Below the pieces are notes generated by a model, which was given only the letters and a program-made list of their open reading frames with translations, ran no database searches and was not told where the DNA came from. Position numbers and translations under genes: made by a program. Below, piece after piece: positions 6,685 through 17,400 of a DNA stretch of 23,805 bases (positions within the stretch are counted from its first letter, which is position 1; each line of letters opens with the position of its first letter). Source of the stretch: Zygnema cylindricum (taxonomy: Eukaryota; Streptophyta; Zygnematophyceae; Zygnematales; Zygnemataceae); assembly GCA_037447655.1 (NCBI GenBank), contig JBBHKE010002758.1, positions 188,001 through 211,805 of the forward strand, written 5' to 3'.

Positions 6685-7533
6685 TGTTGTTTTTAGAATG
6701 TTTTAGTCCTCTCTATGCCTCAGATGTGAGAGAGATAGTTGTTCAGGACTTAAGTTATTTTTGGTTGAGTTCGGTTTAGTACTTACCAAAATTAGTGTGA
6801 CAGTGAAGCTGGGAGTTCACGGTTCATTCACACGTGGGACACGCGTCGTCACTTGAGAGAAATGCGTGAGTATGTCCTCCGTGGACGTACGGAAATTCGG
6901 CGGGACCACAGTACTTCATGAAGTCACATCTATGGTGCCAAATCCTCTAATCGAACGGCTGACTGCCGGCGCCAACAAATACTGACGAGGTATGACTACA
7001 TCACTATCACTTTACGTTGTCGGAACTTCGGTGTAAATATTTGGTAGAACATAATTTTGTTTGTAGTGAATTAGTTGTTTAGTGTTGAGAATGTGATTTA
7101 TGACATACCTTCAGTATACAGGTATACTCACAGTATTTGTTGTGTTAGAATGTTAGATGTACGGCTAAAATGCCTCCGTACAGCTTAGTGTAGTTTTAGT
7201 GTATAGAAGTAGGACTTAGTAAATTTTGATTCATTAGGAACAAATGATATGAAAAACTGTACACTCAGTTTTATGAAAATTCACCTCTGAATATCTCTCA
7301 CATCTGTGAACAAAATTAAGTGAAATTTTATGTGTGTGTTCCTTTTTATGATATCTACATTGTGGTATATTTGTAGGACTATTGTGTTCATGTGTTGAAA
7401 GTTATTTTCTGTCAAAGTTGTTGTTTTGCCATTGGTATTTGTGGAAGCTTCATCTCTTGTTTTGTTCTACAATGACTACTACTGCTGCTTCTTCTTCATC
7501 TTCAGTACCAGCAGGCAGTTGTCTCAGAACACA
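6685..7533 (+). repeat. 5' LTR of the copia element
   Basis: It starts TGTTGTTTTTAGAA and ends near ..CAGAACACA. The direct copy is at 11311-12152. It contains TTCACACGTGGGAC with a CACGTG G-box at ~6827-6840, the GTACGG..CCGTAC dyad at 7159-7181 and TAGGACTTAG at 7210-7219. A 4-bp insertion near 7515, relative to the 3' copy, shifts the gag frame. Confidence 0.85.
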
Positions 7534-8267
7534 AGGTCACCAGCCCGCCTTCACGAATTCCAGTCTTTGATGGACGTGAATATCTGTATTGGGAAGATTT
7601 GGTTATGTCTAACTTCAAGCAGGTGAAACTTATTGATGTCTTAAATGGATCCCTGGAAGAATCTGATGCTAGCTTTGATCAGAAAAATGACCAAGCTTTG
7701 CATTTAGTGAAGCTTATGATATCAAAAGAATTGCATATGACATATATTAATGTTATAAAGGCGTCAGATTTGTGGGATGCTTTGAAATCTTCTTATGTTA
7801 GAGTTATTGACCAGCATAAGATTATAACTGCTGGTCAGATCTATGAGTATAAGTACACATGCGGTAGCATGGTGGAATACACTAATCGGTTTCAAATTTT
7901 ATTGTCAGAAAATGCATATTTTGGGGGGACTTTCTCCCCTTATCATAAGGCCATGGTTCTCTTAAAGGGGCTACCTAGTGAATATAAAGGAGCCTCGGAT
8001 GAAATAAAAAAATTGTCCAAACCTCTTTTGAATTTGCAAACAACTATAGAGTTTATCTTGTCAGAAGAAGCCACTCAAACAGTTTTAGGATCTGGGAAAC
8101 GAACTGTAGCCTTCATGGCTCAATTTCAGTGAGAAAGTAGATATCAAGGGAATCAGTTTAATCCCCAGTTTGAGAAATTTGTTTATTGCTATACTGATGG
8201 TCACTCCTTCAGAGCTTGTCCTTTGTATATAAAATCTCTTGAAATAGGTATCTTTCGGAAAGGATAG
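7472..8267 (+). pseudogene. Broken copia gag with damaged zinc knuckle
   Basis: The ATG at 7472 is in the LTR and opens a Ser-rich leader (MTTTAASSSSSVPA). The frame is then lost through a 4-bp insertion near 7515. In the correct frame PSRIPVFDGREYLYW follows, then a UBN2-type Gag body (DVLNGSLEESD, LWDALKSSY, LLKGLPSEYKG, FILSEEATQTVL) up to a TGA at 8130-8132. The same frame continues over the knuckle region, where YCYTDGHSFRAC lacks the first Cys of CX2CX4HX4C (Phe instead). It meets a TAG at 8265-8267. Domain order and length match the gag at 2004. This copy cannot make a full Gag. Confidence 0.8.
7535..7548 (+). promoter_or_regulatory. Degenerate primer-binding site position
   Basis: GGTCACCAGCCCGC occupies the place of GGTTATGGGCCCAC in the gag-only element: both are followed by exactly 25 nt ending TTTGATGG. 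Five of 14 positions differ. It is either decayed or adapted to another primer. Confidence 0.4.
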
Positions 8268-8653
8268 AGACATCGCGGACCTTTTATTCCTCAAAGACCC
8301 CCGAATAAAACTGTTGAGGATACGGAATTGGAGAAAAAGAAGATCGAGGAAGAAAAGCCCGATGTGACCAGTTTTCCGAAAACTGATGACAAAGAATTCT
8401 TTGCTCTTGCCAAAATCGACATGATGGAAGGAGAAAAGGACCTCGGATGGATAATGGATTCCGGTAGCTCTTCACACATGTGCTGGAACAAGTCTTGGTT
8501 TAAGGAGATGTCTTCTATTCCTTTACGTAAAATCTTTTATGCTTGTGGCTATGCTGTTGAATCAAATGCCAAAGGAAATATAGATCTAGATTGTGATAGA
8601 TGGAAAGGTTGTTAAGAGAACTCTGTACGATGTCTTGTATGTTCCAAAGTTCT
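8268..8653 (+). pseudogene. Copia protease region
   Basis: This continues the gag frame. After a Lys/Glu-rich linker comes GWIMDSGSSSHMC at about 8446-8484, the copia aspartic protease active site (D-S-G with the following SSHM). The protease would cut the Gag-Pol polyprotein. The frame ends at a TAA near 8613; one frame over, YDVLYVPKF marks the start of the region leading to the GAG-pre-integrase domain. The following ~60-80 residues typical of the family are missing before CALGKLHK at 8664, so a deletion removed most of that domain. Confidence 0.8.
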
Positions 8654-9712
8654 CATGTTTTTGATGGTTGTGCTCTCGGAAAGCTTCACAAGCTTCCCCT
8701 CCCACAAGTTTCTAATCATCAAGCCACAGATCTCCTTGGTATTATTCACTCTGATGTCTTTGGCCCTTCCAAAGTTCTCTCTCTTGGTGGCAGCCGCTAT
8801 TTTGTCACCTTTACAGACGACTACTCTCGGTACAGTCGCTTATACTTCATGAAGGAAGAAGAGCGAAGTCTTCACTCACTTTAAGCACTACAAAATCTTG
8901 GCGGAGAAACTTCATGTCAAATCTATTCTTGCTTTGCGGACAGATAATGGTGGAGAGTATGTATTCCATGCCTTTGGTGATTTTTTGAAAGAAAACGACA
9001 TCTCTCGTGAATTTACTGCTCCGTACACATCGAAACAAAATGTTATGGCCGAGAGACTTAATCGAACTTTGACTGAATGTGCTCGCTCTATGATGGCCGA
9101 TAAAGGTATAAATCCAAAGTTTTGGGGGGAAGCTTTTCATTGTGCTTCCTACATGAGAAATATAGTAGAAACCCGAGCTGTTAAGGGCAAAACACCTTAT
9201 GAAGTATGGACATGTAGAAAACCAAATGTTGGTCATTTTAGAGTCTTCGGTAGCAAATGTTTTCTCTTGGATAATCTTCCTAATTGGAAGCTTAGTCCAA
9301 AATATGTACCTGGTGTTTTCTTAGGCTATGATGATGAATCTGCAGGCTATAGAGTGTGTAACCCTCGAAGAGGATGCCTTCAGATAGCCAGGAATATTCA
9401 GATTAAAGATGAGAGTCAATCTGTGGATGTTTTTAGTATGGATGCTGCTGAAAGGAATGTGAAAATACAAGAGTATATCATTCTTGAGCAGGTACCTTCT
9501 ACTCCATCTCTTTCTACTTCCTCTACCTCTCTTCCAAATGTCTCTAGGCCGTCAGGTCCTACTTTCGGAGCTGCTCCTACCACTACACGCCCTCTGCGGA
9601 ACACTAGGGGAACAACATTCTCGCGTCAAATTTTTCCGGGGGGAAGAAGACAAAGCAGCCACCTTCGAGGCGACCGAGTGGAGAGTTCTTTTTCTTCAAG
9701 CACAAGGGAGCC
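8654..9712 (+). pseudogene. Copia integrase, complete catalytic triad but frameshifted
   Basis: FDGCALGKLHKLPLP holds the second half of the zinc-binding N-terminal region. The core follows: HSDVFGP (first Asp), TFTDDYSRYS, LRTDNGGEY (second Asp, ~8939) and PYTSKQNVMAERLNRT (Glu, ~9050). The spacing between the last two is exactly 35 residues, so the DD35E set is present. A frameshift near 8865 separates the first Asp from the rest. The post-core block TPYEVWTCRKP..VFGSKCF and GYDDESAGY is intact. From about 9480 a Ser/Thr/Pro-rich linker leads to RT. Integrase inserts the element cDNA in the nucleus. Confidence 0.85.
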
Positions 9713-10760
9713 TCTTACTATTCAGGAAGCCCTTTCCGTTCCTGAAAAGGATCATTGGATCTCGGCTGCAAATGATGAGATAAAGTCAATTATGGAAGCC
9801 CAAACTTGGGAACTTGTGGAGCTCCCACCGAAGAGGAAAGTTATCGCTTGTAAGTGGGTCTTCAAATTAAAATTGAATCCTGATAATACAATTGAAAGAT
9901 ATAAAGCTAGACTAGTCGCTAAGGGATTTAGTTAGAAGGAGGGAATTGATTATGAAGAGACCTTCTCTCCTGTGGTTCGTTTTCCTACTGTGAGAGTTTT
10001 GTTGTCTCTTGCTCCAATAGAGGATATGGAATTGCATTAGATGAACATTAAGACGGCTTTCTTGCATGGTGATTTGGAAGAAATAATTTATATGAAGCAA
10101 CTAGAGATGTATGCCGAAAAAGGAAAGAAAATCTGGTCTGTAAACTGTTGAAGTTCTTGTATGGTCTGAAACAGGCTCCGAGACAATGGAACCTGAAGTT
10201 AGATGTGGTTTTAACCAATCTTGGCTTTACTAGGATCAAATCTTATCACTCAGTCTATGTAATGCAAGGTGAGGATGGAGTGATTTATGTAGCAGTATAT
10301 GTAGATGATTTGCTTTTGATTAGCAAATCTATCAATGAAATCAATAAAATAAAATTAGATCTGAATTCTCGGTTTGAAATGAAGGACTTGGGTGAGGCTA
10401 AGTATATTCTAGGAATTCAGGTAGAAAGAGATAGGAAACAGAGAATTATTTATCTAACTCAGAAAGAAGCAATCAGGAACATGTCAGAAAAGTTTGGTAT
10501 GTCAGAAGCAACGGGGAGTGCCACCCTTATGGAATTCAGGCAGAAGTTGGAGGGTACGGAAACGGATGGTGGTGTTTTGGTTGATGATTTTTTGGATTCA
10601 AGGGAGGCAGATTCTATGTCCTCCATTCCTTACAGGCAGATTGTCGGAAGCCTCATCTATTTCATGAACTGTACTCGTCCGGACATCGCAGCCGCAGTTG
10701 GAGCCTTGAGCCGAAGCCTACAAAATCCGAGGAAGTCGGACTATGAGGCAGCAAAGAGAG
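9713..10760 (+). pseudogene. Copia reverse transcriptase with inactivating changes
   Basis: The domain opens with LTIQEALSVPEKDHWISAAN and WELVELPPKRKVIACKWVFK, followed by KARLVAKGFS. A TAG at 9933-9935 stands where the family has Gln. KEGIDYEETFSPVVR is followed by a second TAG at 10038-10040, also at a Gln position. The catalytic Asp of the DVKTAFL motif is Asn here (MNIKTAFLHGDL, codon AAC at 10044-10046). A frameshift near 10140 precedes KFLYGLKQAPRQWN. The second catalytic motif AVYVDDLLL is intact at about 10290-10316. RPDIAAAVGALSR and RYLVGT form the connection to RNase H. The enzyme could not be functional. Confidence 0.88.
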
Positions 10761-11287
10761 TTCTTCGCTATCTTGTAGGAACTCTTAGAAATCTTAGACT
10801 CTCTCTCGGTGGAGAGGAAGTCAATATTCATACATGGAGCGATGCGAGCTACGGAGATATGCCCAGCCGACGCTCCACCACCAAATACATTCTAAAGATC
10901 GGAAGTGGAACTTGCTGCTGGAGCAGCAAAACTTTAGAAGGTAACAGCTCAGTCTACCATGGAGGCTGAGTACATGGCTGCCAGCTCGGCAGTTAAGGAG
11001 TTACTTTGGGTAAAGTCTCTTCTCAAAGAGCTTCTCTTTATACAATCCGGACCACAAATAGTATGGTGTGACAATCAGGCAGCAATGGCTATTGCAAATA
11101 ATCCCAGTCATCACTTTAAGAGTAAGCAAATTGATATCAAGCTACATTTTGTAAGAGAAAAGGTGATGGGAAAAGTCTTGAGTTGAGTTAATTACCGAAT
11201 GAGCAAATAGTGGTTGATATGATGACGAAACCCTTACCTGCACCCAAATTGAAGTTATATAGAGAGGCATGTGGACTAAGTGACTAG
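10761..11287 (+). pseudogene. Copia RNase H domain, frameshifted
   Basis: HTWSDASYGDMPSRRSTTKY carries the first Asp. The frame breaks near 10960 and resumes as TMEAEYMAASSAVKELLWVK (catalytic Glu), VWCDNQAAMAIANNP (Asp) and KQIDIKLHFVREKV (Asp). A second frameshift lies near 11185. The tail EQIVVDMMTKPLPAPKLK ends at a TAG at 11285-11287, the usual C-terminus of copia Pol. RNase H removes the RNA strand during cDNA synthesis. Confidence 0.85.
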
Positions 11288-11300
11288 TAGAGTCTTAAGC

Positions 11301-11310
11301 TTTGTGGGAG
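11301..11310 (+). promoter_or_regulatory. Polypurine tract
   Basis: TTTGTGGGAG abuts the 3' LTR terminus TGTTGT at 11311, the position where plus-strand DNA synthesis is primed. Confidence 0.7.
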
Positions 11311-12152
11311 TGTTGTTTTTAGAAAGCTTTAGTCCTCTCTATGCCTCAGCTGTGAGAGAGAGAGAGCGGTTCAAGACTTAAGTTATTTTTGGTTGAGTTC
11401 GGTTTAGTACTTACCAAAATTAGTGTGACAGTGAAGTTGGGAGCTCACGGTTTATTCACACTTGGGACACGCGTCGTCACTTGAGAGAAATGCGTGAGTA
11501 TGTCCTCCGTGGACGTACGGAAATTCGGCAGGACCACGGTACTTCGTGAAGTCACATCTATGGTGCCAAATCCTCTAATCGAACAGCTGACAGGTGGCGC
11601 CAACAAAACTGACGAGGTATGACTACATCACTATCACTTTACGTTGTCGGAACTTCGGTGTAAATATTTGGTAGAACATAATTTTGTTTGTAGTGAATTA
11701 GTTGTTTAGTGTTGAGAATGTGATTTATGACATAACCTTCAATATACAGGTATACTCACAGTATTTGTTGTGTTAGAATGTTAGATGTACGGCTGGAATG
11801 CCTCCGTACAAATTAGAGCAGTTTCGGTGTATAGAAGTAGGACTTAGTGAATTTGATTTTTAGGAACAAATGATATGAAAACTGTACACTCAGTTTTATG
11901 TAATTTCATTTCTACATATCGCACAGACTTCTAATTGGAATTGATTGAAATTTTGTGTGTGTGTTTTTTTGTATGTTATCTACACTGTGGTAAATTTTCA
12001 GGATATTTGGAGCTATTTTCTGATAGTTATACTCTGTCGAAGTTGTTGTTCAGCCATCGGTATTTGTGGAAGCTTCCTCTCTTGATTTGTTCTACGATGA
12101 CTACTGCTGCATCTTCTTCTTCATCTTCAGTACCAGCAGTTGTCTCAGAACA
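11311..12152 (+). repeat. 3' LTR of the copia element
   Basis: Direct repeat of 6685-7533 with the same landmarks: the GTACGG..CCGTAC dyad at 11787-11809 and TAGGACTTAG at 11838-11847. Homology stops at CAGAACA (12152). The following bases belong to the minus-strand element. Confidence 0.85.
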
Positions 12153-12740
12153 AGAATTATCAGATTGGACACTAGAGTAGAGAACATCATTTTCCTTATA
12201 TTCAGCCATGTCCATCTTGTACATTTTGTTAGCATCTCTAGTTCCTGTTACTGCTAATTTGCCTTTCTTGCCAAAAACCTGTCTACCTCTTTTCAGAATG
12301 ACTTCAAAGCCTTTGCTTTCCACTAAGAATGTAATAAAAATATTAATTTTAAAGTCCTGAACATACAAAACATTGTGAAGAGTTCTCTCTACCGAGTTTT
12401 CCCCCGCATCTACCATTAAATATACATCACCCTGAGTTGAGGTTAGAACACTCATCCCATAAGCATAGTATATACTATTTGGAGGCGTTTGCTACATATT
12501 TGTAAAAGCCGCCTTGTTCTAACACATGTGGGCCTATGCTCCGTGTCCATGATCCACCCTACATCCTTGGGACCCTCCATTGCTGACGCCATAGCAAATT
12601 ACTCCACTTCGTCTATCTCATTAAAGCTCAAAGACTCATCTGTATCAATTGCAGAGGCTGAAAAGAGAGCATTTCCACGAGTAGGATTTCCAGAAAAAGC
12701 CTTTGTGATATTGGCTTTGCTGCCAACCCGGCCTGTATAA
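12153..12740 (-). pseudogene. Protease and pre-integrase region of the minus-strand copia
   Basis: In the minus strand near 12560, KDVGWIMDT matches the lead-in and first residues of the copia protease active site. The Gly of D-T-G and the SSHM stretch are missing, consistent with a small deletion. A new frame from about 12455 reads MSVLTSTQGDVYLMVDAG, TLHNVLYVQDFKIN and GTRDANKMYKMDM, the protease-to-GAG-pre-integrase linker of this superfamily. It breaks off at 12153 within SSVQSDNS; sequence left of that is antisense of the other element's LTR. Confidence 0.75.
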
Positions 12741-12749
12741 ACCTGTCTC

Positions 12750-13563
12750 ATTAGCCTTTTTCAGCTTAAGACAATACCTCTATCCATGACCCTTCTCAGA
12801 ACAATAGAAACAAGTTGTAAAAGATTGTCTATTTGGCCTCTGATTAAACTGATTAAACTGATTCTGATTCTGGTAAAACTGATTCCTATTCTGATTGAAC
12901 TGAGTTCTTTTGTCAAATTTTGTTGCAAAAGCTTCAACCTTTCCTTCTCCTTCAAAGAGTATAGTATTAGACTCTTCCTCTAATATAAGATTATATGCTA
13001 ATTGAAACGACCAACTAGCTTTATCATGACTCTTTAACTGAGCATACACACCTTTCATGCTACTACGAAGTCCTCTAATAAGCAAAGCTGCTTGTTGAAA
13101 CTCAAGAAATGACCCCCCAGCAGAAGAGTGTGCATCAATAAGTGCACGAAAGTTGTCACAATTCTCGACCATAATTCCCCCCGAGAATTTGTACTCCCAA
13201 TTTTTTCCAGCCACCAAAAGCTCCTCTTGGACATTCGCTTTCTCAAAAGCAGATTTCAGTGATGTCCAAATCTCCTTCGCCTTCTCATTTTCAGGCGAGA
13301 CAAAACCAGATTTTTGAAATACAAATAATTAGACTTTTCCTTGCCATTGAATTTTTTTTTGCCCAACTTCGATTTGTTTCATCAAGGGAGCCATCTAAGA
13401 ACCCCAATAAGTCAGCAGTTTCAAACGAAGATTCAACCATCGCCGCCAAATACGCATACTTTTGGCCATTGAAGATAGGAATTCTTGATGAAAGGCCCAA
13501 AATCTGTTTTTCTACAACCACCGTTGCAAGAGGAGGACCAGCAGTAGTAGTGGAAGTAGACAT
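12750..13563 (-). pseudogene. Broken gag of the minus-strand copia, Asn/Gln-rich before the knuckle
   Basis: The ATG at 13563 lies inside the LTR (MSTSTTTAGPPLATVVVEKQ), then SSRIPIFNGQKYAYL, ESSFETADLLGFLDGSLDE. A frameshift near 13330 moves the continuation to another frame: GKNWEYKFSGGIMVENCDNF, LLIRGLRSSMKG, LILEEESNTILF. A low-complexity Gln/Asn/Phe stretch at about 12830-12900 precedes a zinc knuckle at 12768-12818 (CFYCSEKGHG, stop, RYC). The plan is that of the gags at 2004 and 7472. Confidence 0.8.
13491..13504 (-). promoter_or_regulatory. Degenerate primer-binding site position
   Basis: On the minus strand GATTTTGGGCCTTT follows the LTR end ..AAAAACA and is followed by exactly 25 nt to CTTCAATGG. 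It keeps G.TT.TGGGCC of GGTTATGGGCCCAC. Confidence 0.45.
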
Positions 13564-14486
13564 GGAAAACAACAAAAGTTATCAAGCACCTACTCAACTG
13601 CCAACTTTCAGATTACACAAAATATGACTCAAAGGCCAATATGCCTCAAACTTCTCAGAATGATACACAACAGAGTAAACTTTATATTCCCAAAATTGCA
13701 TCCCAAATAAATTAGCAAACCATAAGATATGACTCATGGAAGTTTCCCAAAAATTGTCTTTAAAATGTCATATTCCCAAAACAGGATGCTACAAAATCGG
13801 CTAAGTCCTAAACAATATACTCACAGTATCTACAGGTCACACTAATTCGGGTAACCGTACTACAAAACTATCCTAATTTACGACAAACTGTATTTTTCCG
13901 TACCTTGTGTACCCCCAAAACCTAATTATTATTTTTTAAACACCTAATTAATGAAACACTAATTTTTATTACACTAAACTACAAAACAATGTTTTCCAAA
14001 TATTCTCAGACAGCGAACCGTACATAAAACATTGAAGGTGCTTAGTCTGCGATAGTCGCTAAAGTACACCACATTGTGGTAGTGTAGTACGAAGCACCTG
14101 AGTGCTTCGTCACTTGTGGTCCCATGTGAATCACGCTTGTTGTCCCAGGTGAATCGTGTCCGTTGGCGCAAATGTAATCAACGATCATAACGTCGAACCG
14201 TATATGTATTTCCGAAATAACCGGTTCAGATTCTGTTTGTTCGATCTGGTGAATCTAATCGTTTCTTGCGTGACGCGTGTATCGGAATGTCGGCGCCACT
14301 CTGTAAAATCTGCATCATCTCCTATCATCGACGCGTGTCTTTGCAAGTACAGTACACTTCTACTGTCTATCTGTTACTATCACACTATTGAAGGTAAGTA
14401 TTAAAATATCTTAGACAAAAATATTATAGGTACTTAGTCTCCTCTCACAGCTGTATCTACTGAAATAAAGATTTCAAACTACAACA
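13505..14486 (-). repeat. 5' LTR of the minus-strand copia (982 bp)
   Basis: On the minus strand it begins TGTTGTAGTTTGAAATC at 14486 and ends AAAAACA at 13505. It contains TAGGACTTAG (minus, 13801-13810). A 23-bp spaced duplication, GTCCCATGTGAATC at 14119 and GTCCCAGGTGAATC at 14142, resembles the TTCACACGTGGGAC motif of the LTR at 6685. Its outer edge touches the purine block directly. Confidence 0.75.
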
Positions 14487-17400
14487 AGAAGGAGGAGGAG
14501 GAGGAGGAGGAGGAGGAGGAGGAGGAGGAGGAGGAGGAGGAGGAGGAGGAGGGGGCGGGAGGTTGGGGGGGAAGAGAAGGGGGAGGAGAAGGAGGAGACA
14601 AAGGAGGTGGAGGAGGAGGGAGAAGAGGAGGGGGAGGAGGAGGGGGAGGAGGAGGAGGAGGGGGAGGAGGAAGGGGAGGAGGAGGAGGAGAAGGAGGAGG
14701 AGGAAGAGGAGGAGGGGGGGGGAGGAGGAGGGGGAGGAGGAGGAGGGGGAGGAGGAGGCGGCGGGGGGGGGATGATGGGGGGAGGAGGAGGAGGATGAGG
14801 GGGGGAGTAGGAGGAGTAGGAGGGGGAGGAGGATGCATGCGAAGTAGAGGAGGAGGAGAAGGATGAGGAGGAGGGTGAGGTAGAGGAGGGGGGAGAAGGA
14901 AGAGGAGGAGAAAAAGGAGGAGGAGGGGGAGGGGGAGGAGGAGGAGGAGGAGGAGATGGAGGAGGAGAAGGGGGGGAGAAGAAGGAGGAGGGGGCGGAGG
15001 AGGCGGAGAAGGCGGAGGAGGAGGGGGAGGAGGAGGGGGAGGAGGAGGGGGAGGAGGAGTTGGAGGAGGGAGAGGAGGAGGAGGAGGAGGAGGAAGAGAA
15101 GGAGGGGGAGGAGGAGGGGGAGGAGGAGGAGGTGGGGAAGGAGAATGCGGGGGAGGAGAATGCGGGGGGAGGAGGAGGAGGAGAAGGATGGGGAGGAGGG
15201 TGAGGTGGAGGAGGGGGAGGAGGAGGAGGAGGAGGAGGAGGGAGGGGGGGAGGAGGGGTGGGAGGAGGAGGAGATGGAGGAGGAGAAGAGGGAGGAGAAG
15301 GAGGAGGAGGAGGAGAAGGAGGAGGAGGAGGGGGGTGGAGGTGGGGGAGGAGGAGGAGGAGAAAGAGGAAGAGGAGGAAAGTTAGGAGGAAGACGAGGGG
15401 GAGGAGGAGGAGCAGACGGAGGAGGAGGAGAGGGAGGGGGGGGAGGGGGAGGAGGGGGAGTAAGGGAAGAGGAAGGAGAGGAGGAGAAGGAGAGGAGGGG
15501 GGGAGGAGGAGGAGGAGGAGGAGGGATAGGAGGAGGGGGAGGGTGAGGTGGAGGAGGGGGGGATGAGGAGAGGGAGGGGGAGGAGGTGGAGGAGGGGGGA
15601 GAGTGGAGGAGGGGGAGGAGGAGGAGGAGGAGGAGGAGGAGGAGGAGGAGGAGGAGGAGGAGGAGGAGGTGGAGGAGGATGAGGAGAGGGAGGGGGAGAA
15701 GGTGGTGGTGGAGGAGGAGGAGGAGAAGGAGGAGGAGGGTGTGGTGGAGGAGGTGAAGGAGGAGGAGAGGGAGGAGGGGGAGAGGCATGAGGGGCAGAAG
15801 GAGTAAGAGGAGGAGGAGGGGGAGGGGGAGGAGGAGGAGAAGGAAAGAGAAAGAGAAGGAGGAGAGAGAGGTGGAGTTGGAGGAGGAAGAGAGGGAGGAG
15901 GAGAGGGGGGGAGGAGAGGGAGGAGGAGATGGAGGTGGGGGAGGAGTAGAGGGAGAAGGAGGAGGGAGGAGAGTGATGAGGGGAAGTGGCATGAGGGGTA
16001 GAGGAAGGAGGAGGAGAGGGAGAAGGAGGAGAGGGAGGAGGAGGGTGAGGAGGAATAGGAGGAGGAGGAGGAGGGGGGGGGAGGAGGAAAAGGAGGAGGG
16101 AAGAGGAGGAGGAGAGGGAGTAGGAGGAGAGGGAGGAAGAGGGGAAGGAGAGGGAGGGGGGAGGAGAGGGAGAGGGAAAGGCATGTGGTTTAGAGAGAGG
16201 AGGTGGAGAGGGGGAAGGAGGAGATGGAGGAGGAGGAGGGGGAGGAGGAGGAGAGGGAGGAGGAGAGGGAGGAGGTGGAGAGGGGGGGGAAGGGGAGGAA
16301 TAGGAGGAGAGGGAGGATAAAGAGGAGGAGGAGGAGGAGGAGGAGGAGGAGAAGGAGGAGGAGGAGGAGGGGAGGCGGATGAGGAGGGGGGGGGCGGAGA
16401 AGGGGGTGAGGCGGAGGAGGAGGGGGAGGCATGGGAGGAGGAGGGCGGGGGAGTAGGAGGAGGAGGCGGGGGAGGAGGAGTAGGAGGAGGGGTGGGAGGA
16501 GGAGGGGGGGCGAGAGAAGTAGGAGGAAGAGGAGGAGAGGATGGAGGGGGAAAGGCGCATGAGGGGGTAAGAGAGAGGAGGTGGAGAGGGAAAAGGAGGA
16601 GATGGAGGAGGAGGAAAAGGAGGAGAAGGAGGAGGAGGAGGAGGAGGAGGAGGAGGAGGAGTAGGAGGAGTGGGAGGAGGAAGAGGAGTAGGAGGAGGAG
16701 GAGGAGGAGCAAGAGGAGGAGAATTAGAGGGAAGAGGATGGGGGGGAGGAGGAGAAGGAGGCTGAGGCGGGAGGCGAGGGAAGAGGAGGAGGAGGAGGAG
16801 GAGGACGGGGGGGAGGAGGAGGAGGAGGAGGAGGAGGAGGAGGAGGAGGAGGAGGAGGAGGAGGAGGAGGAGGAGGAGGAGGAGGAGGAGGAGGAGGAGG
16901 AGGAGGAGGAGAGGAGGAGGAGGAGGAGGAGGAGGAGGAGGAGGAGGAGGAGGAGGAGGAGGAGGAGGAGGAGGAGGAGGAGGAGGAGGAGGAGGAGGAG
17001 GAGGAGGAGGAGGAGGAGGAGGAGGAGGAGGAGGAGGAGGAGGAGGAGGAGGAGGAGGAGGAGGAGGAGGAGGAGAGGAGGAGGAGGAGGAGGAGGAGGA
17101 GGAGGAGGAGGAGGAGGAGGAGGAGGAGGAGGAGGAGGAGGAGGAGGAGGAGGAGGAGGAGGAGGAGGAGGAGGGAGGAGGAGGAGGAGGAGGAGGAGGA
17201 GGAGGAGGAGGAGGAGGAGGAGGAGGAGGAGGAGGAGGAGGAGGAGGAGGAGGAGGAGGAGGAGGAGGAGGAGGAGGAGGAGGAGGAGGAGGAGGAGGAG
17301 GAGGAGGAGGAGGAGGAGGAGGAGGAGGAGGAGGAGGAGGAGGAGGAGGAGGAGGAGGAGGAGGAGGAGGAGAGGAGGAGGAGGAGGAGGAGGAGGAGGA

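Larger units (their letters stand above)
6685..12152 (+). mobile_element. Near full-length defective Ty1/copia retrotransposon (5.5 kb)
   Basis: LTRs at 6685-7533 and 11311-12152 flank gag, protease, integrase, reverse transcriptase and RNase H in the copia order (integrase before RT), followed by a polypurine tract. Coding sequence is broken by several stops and frameshifts and by a deletion before integrase. No matching target duplication exists: the flanks are GCATG and AGAAT. The ends may therefore not come from one clean insertion, and recombination or later rearrangement is likely. The LTRs differ clearly more than those of the gag-only element, suggesting greater age. Confidence 0.9.
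12153..14486 (-). mobile_element. Truncated minus-strand copia element (5' LTR, gag, start of pol)
   Basis: Reading leftward: LTR 14486-13505, PBS position 13504-13491, gag, zinc knuckle, a damaged protease site, then the pre-integrase region, cut at 12153 by the neighbouring 3' LTR. Integrase, RT and RNase H are absent at this site. Fragments at 6045-6684 might be displaced parts. No second LTR is visible. Confidence 0.8.

Noticed and set aside
8847-9236. 129-residue minus-strand frame
   Set aside because: Antisense of the integrase core.
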